Shown one piece after another: positions 39,738 through 49,570 of a DNA stretch of 64,000 bases. Source of the DNA: Coriaria nepalensis (lineage: Eukaryota > Streptophyta > Magnoliopsida > Cucurbitales > Coriariaceae). Position 1 is the stretch's first letter. The number at the start of each line of letters is the position of its first letter. The notes below the pieces were generated by a model. That model was not told where the DNA came from, ran no database searches, and saw only the letters and a program-made list of their open reading frames with translations. Both the position numbers and the translations under genes were made by a program. Location: the NCBI GenBank assembly GCA_027186245.1, contig CP114493.1, forward strand, positions 5,463,501 through 5,527,500, in the 5' to 3' direction.

Positions 39738-40353
39738 CATTATTTTGATGTGGTAACAAATATAGTTGGGTTTGTAGCCGCCGTTCTCGGCAGTACATAT
39801 TATTGGTGGATTGATCCGGTAGGAGCTATAATCCTTGCGCTCTACATGATTTCAAACTGGTCTGGAACTGTCATGGAGCATGCAGGTTTCAGTACATTTG
39901 GAACAAATATTTTTTAGCATTATCTATTTTGAGTTGATATTTACTCAGGTTAATATAAATTTTGTCTATTTTATTAGTTTCTTTTGTTAGACAGTCAGCT
40001 TCTCTAGAGGTTCTTTAGAAACTGACTTACCTTATTCTACGGCACCACCACGAAATCAAAAGGGTCGATACGGTCTGAGCATACACATTCGGGGTTCTAT
40101 ATTTTGTAGAGTTTAAGACAACAAATTACATTACTATACATTTCTTTTTGTTTAATATATTTCTGAAACTTATGTTCAGGTTGATTTTGAGTTGCTGGAA
40201 GATTTGCCGTTGAGAGAAGCACATGCGATCGGAGAATCTTTGCAAATAGAGATTGAGGGGTTGCCGGAAGTTGAAAGGGCTTTTGTTCATCTTGATTTCG
40301 AGTGTGATCATAAGCCAGAGCACTCTATTCTACGTAGACTCCCTAGCAGCTAG
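39738..40353 (+). pseudogene. 3' remnant of a metal tolerance protein gene (Mn-type cation diffusion facilitator)
   Basis: Three exon remnants: 39738-39885 ([38 protein letters not shown]), 39978-40110 and 40180-40353 ([33 protein letters not shown], stop TAG). They correspond to the last transmembrane helices and the cytosolic C-terminal domain of plant MTP9/10-type transporters, which export or sequester Mn2+. Exon 2 has two in-frame stops where the family has Gln (LxKL: TAG) and Arg (TVRAYTF: TGA), and its 3' splice donor is degraded (GAGTTTAAG). Everything upstream of HYFD is missing and replaced by gypsy DNA. It is therefore a dead gene. Exon 3 is still fully open. Confidence 0.85.
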
Positions 40354-41659
40354 ATTTTCTTTCTTATTTTAGTTTTAGTTTCTTAGGTTTTCTCGTCGTT
40401 TTTTTTAATCCATTTTGGAAATGGTCAAGAGCAATCACTATCACTGTCTGATTCTCTTACCTCATTTTAGTGTTTCAGAGTGTGATATTAGCAGCCATTA
40501 CGAGTAACTGTAGTTGTGTAATGGGATTATGGGAAGAAGGAAAAAGAACTTTTTTTGTGTAATGGGAAGAAGGAAAAAGATAGACCTTTTTGGTCGAGAC
40601 TCAAGATGGATATATCTTATCTTATCTTATGGATATAGATAGTTCTTTGTTTTCCAAATATCCTTGCAATTATGCAATATAAAAAAAGAGTAAGGATTGA
40701 GTAAGGATCTTTATTTTCTCTCTTCGTAGGCGCACTTCTTCATTATATGAGATATAATAATTATGATACGAGGAAAATAATAAATTTAGACCGTAAGTTT
40801 GAGTTCATATAATCTGGATAGATTAATTTAGATGGTAAGTCCGAGTTCATATAGTCTCGATAGATTCGGATTTGTACTAATGAGTTATAATTCTTTTCAT
40901 TCCTTGAGCAAATATTTTTGGAAGAATTTACTTATTGGATCACTTAAACTATATTAAATATTATATATATTTAAATCACATGTTTAGTGGTAGAGATTCA
41001 AGATCTAGATATAAGTTACTAAGATTTTGATACGAGTTTTTTAGTATTTTAGATGCTCGTCTAAGAATCATTTTTTTATTATTTTTTTTTCAGTGCTCCA
41101 AATTGTGAGTTGCAATTATGCAATATATAGATGGATACTAAGGCCCAAATATCTGCGCCTAAGTGGGCTAAAGGCCCAAACTGAGGGCTTCTTCTACATG
41201 TTACGTGTAAACTATTTTCTTATCGGCAGAGAAGCACAAGAGTTGAGAGTTATCTCAATGGGGGAAATCCAGTCTTATAATCTTGACACAATCTCTTGTT
41301 TAGGCGCCATGGAACAGACGCGGAAGAAAAACTCCTCTTTGAATTAGAAAAATAGAGAAAGGTAAAGCTCCATCTCCGTCCTTCCTTTCCTTCCAATAGA
41401 CATGGTGCTGATTTCTGGGTTTTTCCTTTTCTGTTCTGTCTACTCTGAAAATGCATACTTGATTTTGAATTTTTCTGGGTTTATGATATATGGGCTTTGA
41501 TATCTTGTTCTTACCAAGTTTCCAAAACACTTAAAAATTATATGTTGCCTCCCTCCCCCTGAATTATTCTGGGTTTATGGTGTAAAAAATTGCTGATTTC
41601 CTATCATCTTGTTAGTCCAGAGAGAACTTCAATTCAAGTAAAACTGCAATCTCTCTTCC
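40354..41659. other. Intergenic spacer with small tandem duplications
   Basis: Imperfect direct repeats at about 40515-40580 (GTGTAATGGGA...AGAAGGAAAAAGA twice) and 40790-40870 (GAGTTCATATA-containing unit twice). TGGGCY elements at 41142-41147, 41164-41169 and 41173-41178 probably belong to the promoter of the next gene. No other gene. Confidence 0.5.
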
Positions 41660-42578
41660 ATGAATTCTATAATCTCTGCTTCATCTTTCATTCCATCGCT
41701 CAGCTGCAAGTTTACTCCATCTCCTCAACTACAATCGCTATACATCAATTCTCACCATGACCATCACCAATCCTCTCTCCACTCCGTCTCATTCCCCTTC
41801 ATTACCTATTCTTCATTTCCTTCTTGCAAATCCCTCAAAGCTACAATCCCTTCCAATGAAGGTACTGTCTCTGTCATCAACTTCGAAGATTTCATCGAGA
41901 AAGACTGGTCTTTTCTCGATTCAGACAACTTCAATTCCGAACAAGACCAGAGCCGGATATTTCACCAAATTATATCATCTGGAAGGATCAAAGAGAACTC
42001 TAGGGTTCTTGCTTCGATCCCTTCCGAAGGGTTTGTAGACCAACTTGTCGAATCAGCACCCAAACATGATCTGCTTGTTGTCCATGATTCTCTCTTACCC
42101 TTAGTTTGCATCAAAGAAAAATACGACAAGGTTAAATGCTGGCAAGGAGAACTTATATATGTGCCGGAAAAGTGGACCCCGTTTGACGTCGTGTTTCTCT
42201 ATTATCTTCCTGGACTGCCCTTTGAACTTGACCTTATATTCGAAGCGCTTTCAGAGCGGTGTTTGCCAGGTGAAAATCTTTATTTAGTTCTTCCTATAAT
42301 GTTTTGTTGTTTTCTTGATTACTTCCTCAATTTTGTTGTTTCTGAGTTGTGCCCGTTAATCATCATGAATAGGTGCAAGAATAGTTATTAGTCATCCTCG
42401 AGGAAGGGAAGCATTGGAGCAGCAAAGGGAAATGTATTCCGATATTGTCGTGTCGGACTTGCCCGATAAGACCACTTTGGAGAAAGCAGCTGCAGATCGT
42501 TCTTTCGGTTTGGTTGAATTTCAGGATAAGGCCGAGTTTTATCTTGTAGTTTTGAATTTTCAGGACAAAGGAAACTAG
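41660..42578 (+). CDS. Conserved plant protein, probably plastid-targeted; function unknown
   Basis: Two exons, 41660-42269 and 42373-42578 (GT-AG, phase 1), 271 aa. The first ~60 residues are rich in Ser, Pro and basic residues with few acids (MNSIISASSFIPSLSCKF...), typical of a chloroplast transit peptide (inference). The mature part reads like an alpha/beta fold resembling a class I methyltransferase core that may have lost the SAM loop: RVLASIPSEGFVDQLVESA, HDLLVVHDSLLPLVC, PFDVVFLYYLPGLPFELDL, CLPGARIVISHPRGREALEQ, ending EFYLVVLNFQ. I recall uncharacterised plant homologues only. Site II promoter motifs lie about 480-520 bp upstream. Confidence 0.8.
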
Positions 42579-42893
42579 AACTATTTATATCTTCTCAGTA
42601 GTGGTACAATTGGATAAATGTCCCATTTTTCAGTATAGAAGAATTGTTGCTTCTGTCATTGTACTTACCCAACCTAATCCATAGCTGCAAACTATGCTCA
42701 TCTGTAGTCTAGAAGTTTTCGACGATAAATATAAATACAAATATATATATATATATATATATAATGTAAGATTCAAAAACTTACAAACTGCATTAATTTG
42801 AACTGACCCTCTTGTCTAGCCAACATAAGCTTACGAATCATATTATTCTCAGGACACTGAAAAACTGTTCAAATCACTTTATCATTGACCGTT
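42579..42893. other. Convergent spacer
   Basis: 3' flanks of the plastid-protein gene (+) and SINAT gene (-). An (AT)n microsatellite lies at about 42742-42763. Nothing else. Confidence 0.6.
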
Positions 42894-43907
42894 TTATATC
42901 CGTTTTTCTTTCCATATTCGCCCAGTAACAGGTAACGTTAGCTCTTTCTGATCCCCACCCGAAAAATAAAGAGCCAGATTCTTATGGAAGATAAGACCAT
43001 CTCGACTGTCGCGGACTTTCCTATGACTATCACGGATACTCCTCGGAACTCCATGCCATATCAATTTACGACCGTTGCCACCAACTTCTAAACTGTAACC
43101 GAATTTCTTTGCCTCATCGTTGTCTCCCATGAACCGTAAAAAAGCCATGTAAACAGGGGCAGAGCCCAACCGAAAAGCCTCAAAGTGCAAGCAAAACTGC
43201 TGTCCGAAACAGTTGAAGACAGTCAACGTCCAAACAGCATTTTCAACTTCAAACGGAAATGATTGAACGTAGTAGTGGTTGAAAGAAGAACCGCAATGCA
43301 TGTCAACCTTGTGATCTTCCTTGAGATGTTGTACTAAGGTAGGGATATCGCCTGTGATAGAGCAGTTGGATCCGGCATAAGGGCAGTTGTAGGGACGGAA
43401 TCGACATTTTAGCTCGTGAATAGGGTTTGTGTAGTACGGGGAAGTAACATGGCAGCCGTGGGTTTTGTATCTGCATGGGAGTTGTAATGACACGGCAATT
43501 TTCTCCAAAGCCAAGCATCTTATGTGACCGAGATTGGAATGGCAAGTTGGGCAAGTGTTTCGGAGTTGGGTCTTGCAGTTTGAACATAATGTGTGACCGT
43601 TTGGACACTGAGAAAAATCGTAACAGTTAGACGGGACAAAAAAAAAAACCTAACGAGTTTGAATTTGAAAGCAAGTAGATACCTGGTGGATTGGAGGGTA
43701 CATTAACGTTGTGCAAATGGGGCATTTGAGCAGCTTGTGGACGCTTGCTTTGGTCGAAAAGATTCTGTTCTCGTGGCTTGAAGTAGCTGTAATGGTGGTT
43801 GACGTGAGAGTGGAATTGGTTTCGGGTTTTGTTCTTGTCATGTCATGGATTGGAACAGACGGGTTTGAGTCAGTAACTTGTTTGAAAGAATTTTCTCTGG
43901 GAGGCAT
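42894..43907 (-). CDS. SINAT: SINAT-type E3 ubiquitin-protein ligase (Seven in absentia family)
   Basis: RING E3 ligase that ubiquitinates target proteins; plant SINATs act on autophagy regulators, brassinosteroid and auxin factors (family knowledge). Two exons: 43683-43907 and 42894-43607, 312 aa. C3HC4 RING: C62, C65, C76, H80, C83, C86, C94, C97 (KCPICTTLMYPPIHQ, CPNGHTLCSNC, CPTC). A SIAH-type double zinc finger follows (PCRYKTHGCH, HELKCRFRPYNCPY, HLKEDHKVDMH). The TRAF-like substrate-binding domain comes last (VENAVWTLTVFNCFGQQFCL, FLRFMGDNDEAKKFGYSLEV). The C-terminus is LPVTGRIWKEKRI, without the longer tail of some members. The N-terminal 55 residues are Thr/Ser-rich and disordered. 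Homologue number (SINAT1-5) is not assigned. Confidence 0.93.
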
Positions 43908-45379
43908 GGTTGGAATGTAATGATATCACTACTCACTGTTCATCTGTTAGTTGGAATCTGTTGAGATTTGAGGAGGAAGAAAAGGAAACAGAGATATCCT
44001 GCTAATCACAAACAAAGAACTACACCACCAAAACACCAAAATAGAGCAAAATCCACCTCTAAGTATCAGTTTAAGTTAGCTAAAAATTATCGATCAGAGA
44101 AGATGAAGTGAAGCAGGTAAGTTCCATATAGAACGATCTAGCACCGAAAAGACAGAACCCAACATTCAATCGGAAGAGGGACAGAACCCCATCTCAGCTT
44201 TTCAAAAACTAAGACCAATAAGAGGCAAAAAGTATAAAAACTTGCAACAAGTAAAACAAAGAGAAAACGAAAAGAAGCAAAACAAAAGCACAGATACCTA
44301 GTTGTGAAGAGAGTTCCAAGCCCAATGCATACACTAGTATATAATTATATTAGAGAAGAAGAAAAACGACATGGGATGGGACGTGGCTCAAAACCAGCAA
44401 ATCAAAAGACAGGGAGGAAACTTGGATCGGAAGCTCAAAGACAGAGCATAAAACAAAAACATACCTCCCCACACGAGCTCCGGAACTCACGCCTATTACC
44501 CGGATATGGAAACTATAATTATATCTGTTTTCCTTTTTTTGGGTTTACTCTGCTTCAGCCTTGTCCTTAATGCTTTACATACTAACTAGTGCATCTCTTT
44601 ACAAGAATGTGAAGACCATTGCCGTTGACTTTCTAGAATGGGGGCAAACACCTTCTACTATACCTGTCTTCTGGTTTCAACTAAGCATATACAATGTTAA
44701 GAGATATTGCATTATTGCTAATAACAAGTAAAAAGTCAATACTGACATGTTTCCGTCTCCTTATCCGGTAGCCTTGGTCTTTTTCACTCTTTCACTTGAA
44801 TGCGTTTACGAAAGAGGCACGGAGGGGGAAAAAGCTCGAACCCATTTGGCCAAATATAACCAAAATTTATTCATTAATGGAGTTTTGGCCTTTTGGGTGT
44901 TCAATCGTTCTCATAGCAGAGTCCAGATAATATCTTTGATTAGTGTGATGCAGAAAACCAGACACTAGAGTGGGTCATGCACCGCAATCACTAATTCACC
45001 AGGACCACTTTTATGGCCTTACATCTTATAACTTCTTCGTATCACTACATTTTTGTTTAATTATTTTCTTGGAATCCGGGTCTTGTTTATTTGTCTTGCA
45101 TTTTCCCACCGGATCTGATCTAACTCAAAGATAATGAAGCCAACATGTTTAATCTTAGTTGTAGTAAAATGATCTTGTCTTGTCCTTACTATTACACTCA
45201 AACAACACTAATCCATTGTTTAGTGGATTCAAATTTGTAGATTACTATATCAGGATGTGAAATATGAGATCTTCACTGAAGAAGACAATGATTTGATTTC
45301 CTTTACATCATAGATATTCACATTTTAATCATACAGATTGGAAAGTGAGTACTTCATTGTTGCACACTGATGTTTTTTA
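43908..45379. other. SINAT upstream region and glycosylase 3' flank
   Basis: Purine-rich SINAT leader/promoter on the left (a leader intron is possible). No gene recognised from 44300 to 45350, only short unrelated open frames. Confidence 0.5.
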
Positions 45380-46818
45380 CTACAGTGAAGGTGGCGGAGG
45401 TCGAAGAGAGTTTTTGGGGGCACTTATCCAAGGAGTACCTGCAGCGGCAAATCTCCAAGGCGCATTAACATGTTCCGGCAAGGCATATTCGATTCCGACA
45501 CGTGGACCTACCAGAATACTTTCTGGCTCTGGACCATCTAGTAATTCTAAACCACCTGCAACAAAGATAACCGCATGTATACCTTTCAAAAAGAAGACAG
45601 CCGCATGTGGCCATTTATAAGTAAATAATGACTTGCAGAAATATATACAGATAAAATGCTTTTGATACATGGAGAATTAAAGCTTACCAGGAGAGTAAAG
45701 AGGATGGTTAGACCATTCAGTCGAAAGCCCAAGCGCTTGGCCAACCTGAAGAAACGGCAATCAATAAATATACATCAGTAAATCTGGTACCCATGTAACA
45801 TGTAGAAAAGTCATTAACAACTTACAGTGCTGTTACAAATTGGAATGCATTTTCACCTTTCCAGGACCAGAGAGTAGAACGGGCTTCTCGGTTTTCTGAC
45901 CCCTACGCTGCTGAATCGTCTCCAGTCCTATGCAATGAGACATTTTTCCTTACCTATGTTTCGGCTGGATTATTGTTGGGGCTAGATGTACATTGAATTT
46001 AGAGTAAAAAGTGCAGAAAATGCTTAAGAGTTACCAGAAACAGGAGCACAAGATCGGATCAAAACGGCAGCCCCTACTCCTTCCTTATCAGCAACAACAT
46101 TCAGCATCATATGGAGACCATAGCATAGATAAACATACGCATGACCGCCTGGTCCAAACTAAGGTAACAAAAGGAGAAACAATTCAAAACAAAAAAGGCA
46201 CAAATTTTATTGATGATGATCATTATTGTAAACATAATGCTGTATAATACAAAGGTGGTGAATTGTGAAATAAGTTATCTTACTACAGGGGCCGTTCTTG
46301 CTGTAATGCCAAACCGACCGTGGCAAGCCGAATCGTTCGGTCTATAAGCTTCTACCTGTGTGGAAACTAAAAGGATTTTTCTAAGTATCAATCAGTAACT
46401 ACCCAGTTCAAACAAAGGTCTTATCATGAGTAAAAATTATAACTTGCATTAATTTTCTAACGAGTAGTGCATTTTCTCGAGAAACAAACATGACAAGAGT
46501 AAAGACAAAGAGTAAATGTAAAATGTGCATTGAAGGTACCTCGGTGATCCGAAGAACGACATCGTCTCGTCGAAGAAGCTTTCCGAGCAAGCGTGGGGCA
46601 AGGTCCAGGGCATCGATTCGGAAAAATTCAGGGGACAGGATCGTCGTCTCGCCGAGAGACGAGGTTGGGATTGTTGGCGTGGATACGAGTTGGGTTTGAT
46701 GTTGCTGTTTGGGTTTGGGTCGAATGGGAACCGACTTGGAGGTCGAGCCACGCCGACTCGTCCGAGTTACAGGTTCCTTAGACTCGGCGACTCGTTTGAA
46801 AGGCCGAGTTCTGTTCAT
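45380..46818 (-). CDS. MAG: DNA-3-methyladenine glycosylase (AAG/MPG type)
   Basis: Base-excision repair enzyme removing alkylated purines, nuclear. Six exons: 46540-46818, 46284-46355, 46035-46158, 45857-45927, 45688-45745 and 45380-45555, giving 259 aa. An in-frame ATG at 46845 would add nine residues, and either start is possible. The N-terminus is basic ([13 protein letters not shown]..., nuclear-signal-like). The fold starts at [20 protein letters not shown]. The catalytic Glu lies in [20 protein letters not shown], where exon 1 ends exactly after ITE. Conserved [47 protein letters not shown] and [10 protein letters not shown] follow. The end is Pro-rich (LRPPPPSL). A tRNA-Ser gene sits about 105 bp upstream on the same strand. 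Confidence 0.93.
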
Positions 46819-46923
46819 TTTCGTTTCCGGAGAAGCAAACTGCAAAAGACGATGAAATATAAAGGAAGGGGGTTTGACTTTGACATGTTCGGAGTTTGAT
46901 TTTTAGATAAAAATAATAATAAA

Positions 46924-47005
46924 CGTCGCGTGAGAGATTCGAACTCTCGCGGGGAAACCCCATGTACTTAGCAGGCACACGCCTTAACCACTCGGCCAAA
47001 GCGAC
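46924..47005 (-). tRNA. tRNA-Ser (anticodon GCU)
   Basis: 82 nt. On the minus strand it starts GTCGCTTTGGCCGAGTGG (A box included). It has anticodon loop CTGCTAA (anticodon GCT), a long class II variable arm (TGGGGTTTCCCC hairpin), T arm GAGAG-TTCGAAT-CTCTC (B box) and discriminator G. The acceptor stem pairs except position 6:67, a T-C mismatch. A run of T residues follows the 3' end on the minus strand (TTTATTATTATTTTT), usable as a Pol III terminator. No intron. Confidence 0.93.
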
Positions 47006-48899
47006 CCAGTTGGCAGCCTGTCTTCAACATTCAAAGTAAGAAAGAGAAAGATGGATAATAATGAAAAGAATATGGGGATGCTGACTGGGTTTGGTATTTT
47101 TAATGGTAAAATGGGCTTGCAATGGTCAAATAAGAAGAAGCATGGACCCATTTTATTAATCAGTAGATAGGGCCTTGGAAGTTGGGTCCAATACTCTTTC
47201 CCCTTACTTCCTTACCTAATCCCTAACTGGGGCTAACATACTCACCAAGAATACAATACAAATTGATCAATCACGTTATCAGAATAATAAAATTTTGATA
47301 AATTAATAATATCTAAATAAAATATTTTATTAATTTAATAAATTATATTATAATAAAATAAAATAATTAAAATTTTTAATATAATATCCATTAATTTACG
47401 TACACATTTCATGCCGCTCATCAATTATTAAATGATGCTCCCCTTAAATATATATATTTATTTTAATAGTATATAAAATTAATATAATTATGAATTGATG
47501 TGATATTAATATATAGAATAAAATTTAAATATATTAATATTTACTAAATTAATAATTTTTTATTTTAATTTAAAAATAATTTATTTAATCTCAAAATTAC
47601 TAAGATAAATCTAGTCCACTCAACAAATTTTATATTGCAACCACACATTATAAATATTTATCGATACATATTTAACGAATTTTCTTATAAATAAAATGAC
47701 AATAATATTGATATTATTATTTATTTAAATATTTAAAATAAATGAAGTACAATATCAATCATTTATTTATATTATTATTTATTACTATTAATCCATTAAA
47801 TAATTATCATTTCATGATTTTATTTAAATTCTCTTTAATTTTTATCTTAATTAGCATAGATAATTTTTATCTTAAATTTTTTATTTTTTATTTAAAGTGA
47901 AAAAGTCAATAAAACCTGTATATATATATATATATATATATATATTACAAGTGATAAGCGCTTCTAATTAGTAATTATATATATATATATATATATATTA
48001 CAAGTGATAAGCGCTTCTAATTAGTAATTATCATCCACCAAAGTCAGAGGTTTGTGTCGGCAATCAATAAAGAAGAAAGTGGTGTAATTTCCTAGGAATT
48101 CTTAAAACACAACACATGTCGTTTTATGATCTGGATTCTGGAGATTGGAGATGCTCTTTTTCCTTCTTGTCGTTTTTTTCCCATTTCCCAGTTCCCACAA
48201 TTTGGTGGTGATCCCAACACACGCATCTACATGTCCTTTTAGTTTTTAGTTAGGTTTGTTAGGCCTTTGTTTTCGTTTCTGTCACCGACTGTCACGAGAC
48301 AACGTCTCACAGGCCACACATACTGTTGACTTCTTGACTCCAACATAATTGGACTCTCCTTTAGATCTCAACCGACGGTTTTGACCGTGGATTCATTTTC
48401 GAATCTTGTACGTAACACGTCGTCACGTACGGATGTTAATATTGAACGTGGACCCACACGGAAACAGGGGACCTTAGTCTACCTAAGTGGGAAACCCTGC
48501 TGGCGTTCGAAAAGATGAAGAGTTGAGAGTGTGGAGTAAATTACAGATTTTGCCACTGCCTCTCTTAATTTGTTGAGATACAAGCCTCCAAGTTGAGAGG
48601 GAGCTGCTATATTTAAAAAGATGTGGACTACCTGTCGTTCTAAAAAGATGGGGAATCCTATTCCGATCATCGTTCAATCAAAATCTAACTGATTAAGGAA
48701 GATCTAACTCTTTATTAAAACAAATAAACTCATCAACAATCTGGATTAGTTAAAGAATCAGTCACAAATTTATATTCACAATAGATATGAGATAACTGGA
48801 TACTAAACGAACTGGTTCAAAACTGAATTTTGTATCATATCCTTCGAATGCGCCAGTCCGGGGACTCATGTTGAATGGAAAGAGATAGCTTGATAAAGG
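47006..48899. other. AT-rich intergenic DNA
   Basis: From 47280 to 47960 the sequence is extremely AT-rich. It ends in a TA microsatellite with a 53 bp tandem duplication. From 48050 to 48700 there is moderate-GC DNA without a recognisable gene. Confidence 0.5.
47919..48030. repeat. 53 bp tandem duplication with TA microsatellite
   Basis: The unit (TA)n followed by TTACAAGTGATAAGCGCTTC and TAATTAGTAATTA is present twice with a 53 bp period. The copies look identical outside the TA length. Confidence 0.9.
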
Positions 48900-49570
48900 T
48901 AAGAAGCTTTTATGCAAAGCTAGACGAATACTAAAATACAGTTCTTGAACTTCAGCTTGGAAGCTATTGCTACTTTGAAAGCAACGAAAAAAGGCAGCCA
49001 AAAAACGATCTTTAGAATCACGAACGAGACCACCACAACACGCTAAAACCTCAATCATTCTTGTTGAAACCATCTACGTTCAACTTAAAACAATTGCAAG
49101 GCAGAGGCAGCCATCGGAAGATCTTGATTTGCCTTGGATTCCTGAAATGATGAGTGTAAGAGAGATTCTGCCACAGAAGAAAATCATGATCTCTTTTAAC
49201 TATACTATCCACTGCTTAACTTTGATAATGATTGCATGGGTTGATTGCAGGCGTCCATTATGAAAAGCATCGTTCTTACCTAGCTAGATTTCCCAACAAA
49301 TAAGAAGGGTAAAGAGACCATTCTTACTTGATTCCAAATAAGAATATCATCATCTGACGAAAGAGTAGTGAGGTGGGATTGAATATAATCCAATTGGTCC
49401 TCCTCCAGATTCAAGTCTAACCAATCATTATTACTAATTGCTTCGTGTATGGTATAATCCTAAATATTAGGCATATTAAATGAATCTGAAAGAATGCCCC
49501 AGCCACTATTATCATGCCAAAAAGAAATCATTTTACCATCTCCAACTTCCATTTGGAAAAATTGCAAAAT
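48900..49570 (-). pseudogene. LINE (non-LTR retrotransposon) 3' fragment, decayed
   Basis: On the minus strand a frame near 49560-49330 reads VGDGKMISFWHDNSGWG followed by IHEAISNNDWLDLNLEEDQ, the region downstream of plant LINE reverse transcriptase (zf-RVT neighbourhood). Then near 49110-48930 an RNase H-like piece appears: CFKLNVDGF and GLVRDSKDRFLAAFF, with SFQAEVQELYFSIRLAL. Several stops and frame changes separate them. The RT core was not found. Confidence 0.65.

Noticed and set aside
46778..46999. Minus-strand ORF beginning MAEWLRRVPAKYMG
   Set aside because: It is a translation of the tRNA-Ser gene and MAG leader, not a protein.
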